Assembly: GCA_034440615.1 (NCBI GenBank)
Contig: JAOTOM010004787.1
Coordinates: 399,001 to 463,000 of the forward strand
Direction of reading: 5' to 3'
DNA: 64,000 bases
Origin: Ashinkailepas kermadecensis
Lineage: Eukaryota; Arthropoda; Thecostraca; Neolepadidae
The notes below the pieces were generated by a model. That model did not search any database. It was not told the DNA's origin and saw only the letters and a program-made list of their open reading frames with translations. Positions 1 to 9,000 of this stretch are shown piece by piece. A program made the translations under genes and the position numbers. Numbering within the stretch: the first letter of the stretch is position 1; each line of letters starts with the position of its first letter.

Positions 1-95
1 TTCGACATCAAGAAGATCGCCGTCTTCGTGCTGGACGAGGCCGACGTCATGATCTCGCTGCAGGGCCACCAGGATCAGAGCATACGGATACACAA
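1..95 (+). CDS. DDX19: DDX19 exon with DEAD motif II
   Basis: This exon encodes about 31 residues ending [10 protein letters not shown] plus two bases of a split Lys codon. VLDEADVM is motif II. The donor is CACAA|GTAGGT at 96. The first base of the window is already in frame, so the exon starts upstream. Its last 23 bases are also the core of the 34-bp tandem repeat that follows. Confidence 0.95.
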
Positions 96-3000
96 GTAGG
101 TACCGGGATCAGAGCATACGGATACACAAGTGGGTACCGGGATCAGAGCATCCGGATACACAAGTAGGTACCGGGATCAGAGCATACGGATACACAAGTA
201 GGTACCGGGATCAGAGCATACGGATACACAAGTGGGTACCGGGATCAGAGCATCCGGATACACAAGTAGGTACCGGGATCAGAGCATCGGGATACACAAG
301 TAGGTACCGGGATCAGAGCATACGGGTACACAAGTGGGTACCGGATCAGAGCATACGGATACACAAATGGGTACCGGGATCAGATCATCCGGATACACAA
401 GTAGGTACCGGGATCACAGCATCCGGATACACAAGTAGGTACCTGGATCAGAGCATCCGGATACACAAGTAGGTACCGGGATCAGAGCATACGGGTACAC
501 AAGTAGGTACCGGGATCAGAGCATACGTGTACACAAGTAGGCACCGGATCAGAGCATACGGATACACAAGTGGGTACCGGGATCAGAGCATCCGGATACA
601 CAAGTAGGTACCGGGATCAGAGCATCCGGATACACAAGTAGGTACCGGGATCAGAGCATCGGGATACACAAGTAGGTACCGGGATCAGAGCATACGGGTA
701 CACAAGTGGGTACCGGGATCAGAGCATTCAGATACACACATGGGTTCCGGGACCAGCTGCTGCTGGATTGTGGCTTTACGACGCACTCAGCAGCTGAGGC
801 CATATGGCGTCGCCTGCCTCTCACCCTGGCAGGAAGGGCGAGCATCGTGGGGAATCGAGCCCCGCACCTCTGGCGTGCCAAACGCTCAGCCTATCCACTG
901 AGCTACCGAGGACCAACCGGGATACTACCGTCTGGATGCGCAACTACACCCATCAAGTGTGGTATGGCTGTGTACGTCAAATAATGATTGATGTACAAAG
1001 ATACACCGCATGTGCCGGCATGGTTTGAGCATTATTCTCGGATTTGGAATGCCTCACCTAAGATAAAAATGTTTCGAGTGGGAACACACACGAGTTTCTC
1101 ATGAAAGTAATTTTTTATCGGAATTGGTTCTAAGATTGCATAACACAAATTTTAATTTCATAGGTGATGCATTTCACGACAGGTCAACTGGTGCCTGACA
1201 TCCGCATATTTTTTATTGTGACGAACATGACATTGTCCGGTTATGTTGGGCTCCGAATCCAGCTGTGCAAGTTTGAGCGCGATTCGAGCACGGTTTATAA
1301 GTTATAGCCTTGGACATTTTTGAGAGGTCATCTTGCTGCTGCTTTGTGCTTGCTCACAACTGCTCATAACTGTGTGGCCAAGCATGGGAGCTGCATGAAT
1401 TGAACAGTTTTAAATCTCAAAGATGTTCCAGAAGTTTTTTTAGCATTATATTTTTGCCTTTGTACTAATTGTGACAAAATGGCATCGTGACCAAAGGTCA
1501 TGACACCTAAGGTCACCTGCCATAACCTCTAATACATTGAAGCAATATAACCCACATGGGTTGACGCACCCTAAAACCCCAATAATCATCTAATACATTG
1601 AAAGTTACACATTTAGCAACACAGATATGAACCTCCGTCAGTTATCTGGGGAAATGCAAAACAATGGAGCTTCTGATTATAAATACATTTTGGGGCAAGA
1701 AGAGTGCTGCATATTTCGGGCTAAGTCCTCGGATAGCCTGATTGTGGTTAAAATGTTCAGTATTTACAGTCAGAATGTTAAGAGAAGGCAACACGGTAAT
1801 GATCTAGTTGATGGTAAGGGTCTGGGGTAATGAGCCAGATGAGATTCACATTTTCACAAACGCGATCATGAATATCAGGTCAATTTCCGCGCTTTTTTGC
1901 CATATGTAGTGCTTACTTCGATTCCGTCGGTCTGACTTGAGGTCTGCCCGATTTCAGAATGGTGCCAAAGTCAACCCAGATGCTGTTCTTCTCAGCGACG
2001 TACAACACGGAAGTGATGAACTTCGCCGAGGCCATTGTGTCCGATCCAGTCATCATCAAACTTAAGCGGTGAGTGCTGTGTATCTCTTGTATTTGATCGC
2101 CTCTGTATTGTGTTGCTTATCGTAAAGTGACGTCGTAATTAGCTCTTTCAAAAGAGGATGTAGCCTGATTGTTTGTTCGGAGGATTACGACAGCTTAATG
2201 TCATAGAGTTAAAAGAGTTTATCTACCGGTCACTCGAGAGCTGGGGCCGCGGTAGCTCAGTCGGTAGAGTGTCGGACTTTTGATCACAAGATTGTGGGTT
2301 CGAATCTCGCCACCGGCGGCATTACCGAGTCCACCGGCGACCAATCGGCGTGAGAGGTTGGCGACGCTATATGACCTGGCAGTTGAATTCGTCATAAACG
2401 AGCCCAAGCTTGTTCTACCGAGAGCCGTTTGGTAGTGCAGCCGGCGGAGGATACGCTACCGTTGGAGGCTTTCTGTCCCTGACAGGGCCCCGGCTCGGTT
2501 CTGTCTTCTGCTCAGCTTTTATATACGGGCTGCGGTTATTCGAAGATGTTCAGTGGTAGACAATCATTATGTTTCTCCAGTACCTCATTGATGTGATGAT
2601 GACGTGTTTCGTGCATGTGTTCCTGTTGCAGTGAAGAGGAGAGCCTGGATAATATCAAGCAGTACTACGTGGAGTGCATGTCAGAGGAATCCAAGTATCA
2701 AGCCATCTCAAATATCTACGGCGTCATCACCATCGGACAGGCCATCATCTTCTGCCACGTCAGTTGTCGCTCATCCTCGTCACACATCCGCATCCTGTGA
2801 ATAAGTTCCAGTGAACATCAGACACCCCATGACTGTTGGATGGAATCAGGCGACCTTACCTCAACATTTGGATAACTAGAGAGCCACATATAACCACCAA
2901 GTGCTTGTAACACTCCCATAGGCAGGATTTTTGTTCTATATTACGGGTGAAGTTGTATCAAGTAGGCCGGGATGTAGAGCAACATGTGCACTCGTTTGAT

Positions 3001-6000
3001 ACGAATCATTACGAATGGGAGAAAACCACATATGACCCCATACTAAGCCTATAACACTTTCAAGGCGTCCAACATCGAGAAGGCTTGCCTCTCAATAGTC
3101 CCATCAAGCATTCATAAAGCGAAATGGTGCTCGGTATCATAACATGTCTACTACCTCCGGAAGATTGCGTTTGGTATGAGGTGTCGAAGGCCGACCAAAA
3201 TTATAACTTTAATGTTCCCTTCTTTTTGCTGGTACCAAAGTGTGCGTCTGATGCTATCTTAGTTGGCGTATCAACCTCACAAATATTGGCTCCTCCTCCC
3301 GCCCACTCCTTGATAAGGACACACATCTGGATGCTGGTTCCCCCGCACTCCTCCATTCCCTCACAGGTGCAGTGTTGGCTCATTTCGCCATTACATGCTA
3401 CTCAGCAGTCAGGGACGCCGGATGTTGTTCCGGTAGGTATATCACAGTGTCCTCATCTCACAATATCCACAGTTCGCAGTAGGCACAGTTCACCGTCGTA
3501 CTTGGAACATCTTAAAATGCAGCGTAATGGTTTTGCCGAGGAAGCACATTGCCTTGATGAGATTATGGCATAGAGCTTATGAAACAATGCAGTCATGGCC
3601 TCTTTTTGTTGTGGTCTTCTTGTGCTGTTCAAATACGTAGTTATCCATGCATTGTGTGTCCAGATTCACGGGCCTGCAACATGAGTCAGTGTATTCGAAT
3701 TCAGACGTTTGCGTGGAAAACAACACGTAAGAGGAACATCGTTCGCATCTCAAGTCAAATAGTTCACTTTTTGTTGTCGTGTTCCATCAAGGTCTTCATC
3801 GATACATCCAACAAATGAGCACCTTGGAATACAACACAGCTGTCATAAATTGCCTTCAATTGCCGCTTATGGGCTGGGAAGTGGTGCTGGGCTGTACGCA
3901 GACCTAATATAATGTTGTGCGCTTGCATACAATATGCGTTATGTATATCAGACATCTTAGTTCCACTTGTAATAGCAAATTAAAAGATGTTTATTTACAT
4001 CTGACGCTCGAGTGAAAATGGACTTTGGAAACTGACATGATGCGCTGGACGTTTGCCTTCTGCACTGCCTGACAGCCGACAGTGCCGCAGCATCACAGCC
4101 GCTCGGTGCCGCAGTATTACAGCCGCAGCATCAGTCGCTCAGAGCCGCAGCGCATGACAGCCGCTCGGTGCCGCAGCATCACAGCCGCTCGGTGCCGCAG
4201 CATGACAGTCGCTCGGTGCCGCAGCATCACAGCCGCTCGGTGCCGCAGCATCACAGTCGCTCGGTGCCGCAGCATCACAGCCGCTCGGTGCCACAGCATC
4301 ACGGTCGCTCGGTGCCGCAGCATCACAGTCGCTCGGTGCCGCAGCGTCACAGCCGCTCGGTGCCGCAGCATCACAGCCGCTCGGTGCCGCAGCATCACAG
4401 CCGCTCGGTGCCGCAGCACCACAGCCGCTCGGTGCCGCAGCATCACAGCCGCTCGGTGCCGCAGCACCACAGTCGCTCGGTGCCGCAGCATCACAGTCGC
4501 TCGGTGCCACAGCATCACAGTCACTCGGTGCCGCAGCACCACAGCCGCTCGGTGCCGCAGCATCACAGTCGCTCGGTGCCGCAGCACCACAGCCGCTGGT
4601 GACAGCATCACAGTCGCTCGGTGCCGCAGCATCACAGTCGCTCGGTGCCGCAGCACCACAGCCGCTCGGTGCCGCAGCATCACAGTCGCTCGGTGCCGCA
4701 GCATCACAGTCGCTCGGTGCCGCAGCATCACAGTCGCTCGGTGCCGCAGCACCACAGCCGCTCGGTGCCGCAGCATCACAGCCGCTCGGTGCCGCAGCAT
4801 CACAGTCGCTCGGTGCCGCAGCACCACAGTCGCTCGGTGCCGCAGTATTACAGCCACAGCATCACAGCCGCTCGGTGCCACAGCATCACAGTCGCTCGGT
4901 GCCGCAGCATCACAGCCGCTCGGTGCCGCAGCATCACAGTCGCTCGGTGCCGCAACATTGCAGCCACAGCATGACAGCCGCTCGGTGCCGCAGCACCACA
5001 GCCGCTCGGTGCCACAGCATCACAGCCGCTCGGTGCCGCAGCATCACAGCCGCTCGGTGCCGCAGCATCACAGTCGCTCGGTGCCGCAGCATCACAGTCG
5101 CTCGGTGCCGCGGTATAGCCGCAGCATCAGTCGCTCAGAGCCGCAGCATCACAGCCGCTCGGTGCCACAGCATCAGCCGCTCGGTGCCGCGCACACAGCC
5201 GCTCGGTGCCGCAGTATTACAGCCGCTCGGTGCCGCGATCGTGCTGTGCCGCAGTATTACAGCCGCAGCATCACAGCCGCTCGGTGCCGCAGCATCACAG
5301 TCGCTCGGTGCCGCAGTATTACAGTCGCTCGGTGCCGCAGCATCACAGTCGCTCAGTGCCGCAGTATTACAGCCGCAGCATCACAGCCGCTCGGTGCCGC
5401 AGCACCACAGTCGCTCGGTGCCGCAGCATCACAGTCGCTCGGTGCCGGCAGACCAAGCGGACGGCGTCGTGGCTGGCCAACAAGATGATCGCCGACGGCC
5501 ACAGTGTGGCGCTGCTGTCCGGCGAGCTGACCGTGGAGCAGCGCATCAGCGTGCTCGACAGGTTCCGCGACAGCAAGGAGAAGATCCTCATCACCACCAA
5601 CGTGCTGTCCAGAGGTGAGGCGGGCCGCCGGCGTCACGTCGGTCGGCGTCGCTCGGCAGGTCAGGGATGGGCGCTCCATCTGGCTGCCGCAGCCGCTCAG
5701 AAAATCGACAGGGAAACATGGTTCCTGGGATATTTGTATAGTATGAGTGCTTCGACGATTCCCCTCGTCCAGTCGCGTCTGCCCGATAACCAGTGCACTG
5801 AAACTTATCCTTCGTAGGCTGAAGGATACCAGCCGAAGACGTCGAAACACTCAATGACGTCGAAAGAATCGAAAATAAAGGAGACAAAACTAAGCTCGCT
5901 GTCGAACGCCAGTGGCACTTGCTGATAAAATGTGTGTCGACATTGCCGACACATTTGGAATGATGAAACATTAGCTGTGAGTATGAATAAGTTATCTTGT

Positions 6001-9000
6001 TGCATCTTATTGTCGTAATTTCCTGAAGTCACACCTCGTTCACAGGGGTTCGTAGCAAGATTCTATAAAGTGTTCGTTGCTACCGAACTTTCTGAACTGG
6101 AAGACATTGCCTATAGCCCAGCAGGCAGGGTATTTTTCTTGGTCGGTCCGGCCATTCCGTTTATCGGGAATCAGCTCTTGGAGCCTCTAAGCATTCCATA
6201 GCCGTCTCCCATTGGCCATCTATCCTGTGACAACGACCTGCGTCCCACTTCGCGGCATCATCCCTCCTTGCTAGGTCCAGACAGGCAAATTTCACTGATC
6301 TGTCCATTTGACTGTATCGGGGTCCTGCGCCCCGCCTCCTTTCCCATCCCGATTAACGGAGCAATGGTCGTTGAGAACCCCCCCCCCCCCCCCCCCCCCG
6401 AAATGTACCACGCCAGTTGCGGCGGGATCCACATTTGGTCTCGGTACACCAGAGAGGCGGGCGAATATGTATGGCCATTGCGGATCAAGTAGTTGGTCTC
6501 CGGGTTAGAAGCCTGGGTCGTGAACATCGGTGTGGCGTTTGTTGATCACGACCGGCAGGGGTCACAGGCCGACTGGTGTCGGAACATGGTCTGTGTGGTA
6601 TCTCGGCCCCTGACACGTGCAATTGTCGCCTGCCCCGCTCAGAGTCCCGTGGGCGCACAGCGCTCTCCCGTTTGCGGGGTATGGGCTGTCCCCAGTGGTG
6701 CCTTGGTGAGGTGGGGCGTCGCGAAGAGCCGGAGGAGAACAGCGCATGGCTACCTCAAACACTGAGAAACGGACCTCCTGCCAACTCTGGGAAGTGTCTG
6801 AGAAGCTGATTTTCCACCGGTGGTCGGAGGACCACAAATGTAGGACCTGGCGTGTAAGGAAGTCTCCTGCGCCTCGCATCAGGAGAAGAGGAAGGGTATC
6901 GGCACACACACACGCCCAGAGAAGAGAAGCGTGGGATGCTTTTCGGGTGGTGTTGAGTTGTGGAAAGCTTTGGGGAAGCAACAGGGAGATGTACCCTGGG
7001 TGAAATTAACATGGGTGAAGAAGGGCTGTGGCAGCCGCATAGCGTCAATGCCCTGGCGGACCAGCCCATCGCAGACAATGTAAGCAATTCCATGTAAATG
7101 TGGTAAAGTATTTGCAGGATCCACTGTAATAGTTACATATGGACCTAGGGTGTGAATAGTTCGTTAAATCGGACTCGTACTGGAAGTTGTTGCATGCACG
7201 TTTCCTTCGAAGTGTTGTCCTGGATGTTTATGTGTATACCTTCAGCCATTCTAGGCATTGCACTTCCCTGCAATGCGATGATGCCACCACGTCAGCCATG
7301 GCGCAGCTTCCTGGCAGCTATAAGCGGTAGTGCAGGCCGTGTCACTGTATACCTGTGTTAGTCCAGGCCGTGTGACTACACCGGAGGGCTTCACAGGGGT
7401 AGTGCAGGCCGTGTGACTACACCAGGGGTAGTGCAGGCCGTGTCACTGTATACCTGTGTTAGTGCAGGCCGTGTGACTACACCAGGGGTAGTGCAGACCG
7501 TGTGACAGTGTACACCTGTGGTAGTGAAGGCTGTGCAACAGTGCATACCTATGTTAGTGCAGGCCATGTGACGGTGTACACCTGTGGTAGTGAAGGCTGT
7601 GCAACAGTGCATACCTATGTTAGTGCAGGTCGTGTGACAGTGTACACCTGTGTTAGTGTAGGCTGTGTGACTATGCATCTGGGGCAGTGCAGGCCATGTG
7701 ACAGTGTACACCTGTGGTAGTGCAGGCCGTGTGACAATATACACCTGTGGTAGTGCAGGCCGTGTGACAGTGTACATCTGTAGTAGTACAGGTCATGTGA
7801 CAGTGTACACCGGGGTAGTGCAGGCCATGTGACAGTGTACACCGGGGTAGTGCAGGCCATGTGACAGTGTACACCTGTGGTCGTACAGGCCATGTGACAG
7901 TGTACACCTGTGGTAGTGCAGGCCATGTGACAGTGTACACCTGTGGTAGTACAGGCTGTGTGACTACATCTGGGGTAGTGCAGGCCATGTGACAGTGTAC
8001 ACCTGTGGTCTACAGGCCATGTGACAGTGTACACCTGTGGTAGTGCAGGCCATGTGACAGTGTACATCTGTAGTAGCACAGGTCATGTGACAGTGTACAC
8101 CTGTGGTAGTGCAGGCCATGTGACAGTGTACACCTGTGGTAGTGCAGGCCATGTGACAGTGTACACCTGGGGTAGTGCAGGCCATGTGACAGTGTACATC
8201 TGTAGTAGTACAGGTCATGTGACAGTGTACACCGGGGTAGTGCAGGCCATGTGACAGTGTACACCTGGGGTAGTGCAGACCGTGTGACAGTGTACACCTG
8301 TGGTAGTGCAGGCCGTGTGACAGTGTACATCTGGGGTAGTACAGGCTGTGTGACTACATCTGGGGTAGTGCAGACCGTGTGACAGTGTACACCTGTGGTA
8401 GTGCAGGCCATGTGACAGTGTACACCTGTGGTAGTGCAGACCGTGTGACAGTGTACACCTGTGGTAGTGCAGGCCATGTGACAGTGTACACCTGTGGTAG
8501 TGCAGACCGTGTGACAGTGTATACCTATGTTAGTACAGGCCATGTGACAGTGTACACCTGGGGTAGTGCAGGCCGTGTGATAGTGTACACCTGTGGTAGT
8601 ACATGCCGTGTGACAGTGTACACCTGTGTTCTGCGGGCAGGTATTGACGTTGAGCAGGTGACAATCGTGGTGAACTTTGACCTGCCCGTCGACCAGTCGG
8701 GCGCCGCCGACTGCGAGACCTACCTGCACCGGATCGGACGGACGGGCCGCTTCGGCAAGGCCGGCATCGCCATCAACCTGGTGGACGGCCGGCGGTCGAG
8801 CGGCGTGCTCAAGCAGATCGTCGACCACTTCGGTCAGTGGCGGCTTGGCCAGTGCCATTTTAATAATGATTGCAAACCATTGCAGTTGTCTGTATCACAG
8901 CTCACATTTTGCTTCCTTTATCAATGCAAATTTGAAACAGGGCATGCTGGGTTCAATGTTAATGTCTCGCACAGGGTGCCACTTTTTACGTGGTGGTTGC

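Noticed and set aside
72..752. CRISPR-like regular repeats
   Set aside because: Units are contiguous with no unique spacers, and the setting is a spliced eukaryotic gene.
2243..2318. tRNA-Lys gene, and likewise tRNA genes at 843-918 and 24217-24292
   Set aside because: Anticodon stems do not pair properly and all three are joined to the same non-tRNA 3' domain, one with a 14-bp target duplication; they are SINE heads.
3124..3573. 149-codon frame inside a DDX19 intron
   Set aside because: No domain or codon signal, and it lies within an intron bounded by well-supported exons.
4082..5618. Open frames of 144-468 codons ([16 protein letters not shown] repeats) on both strands
   Set aside because: They are artefacts of the 24-bp array; the real coding part is only the short DDX19 exon at 5452-5614.
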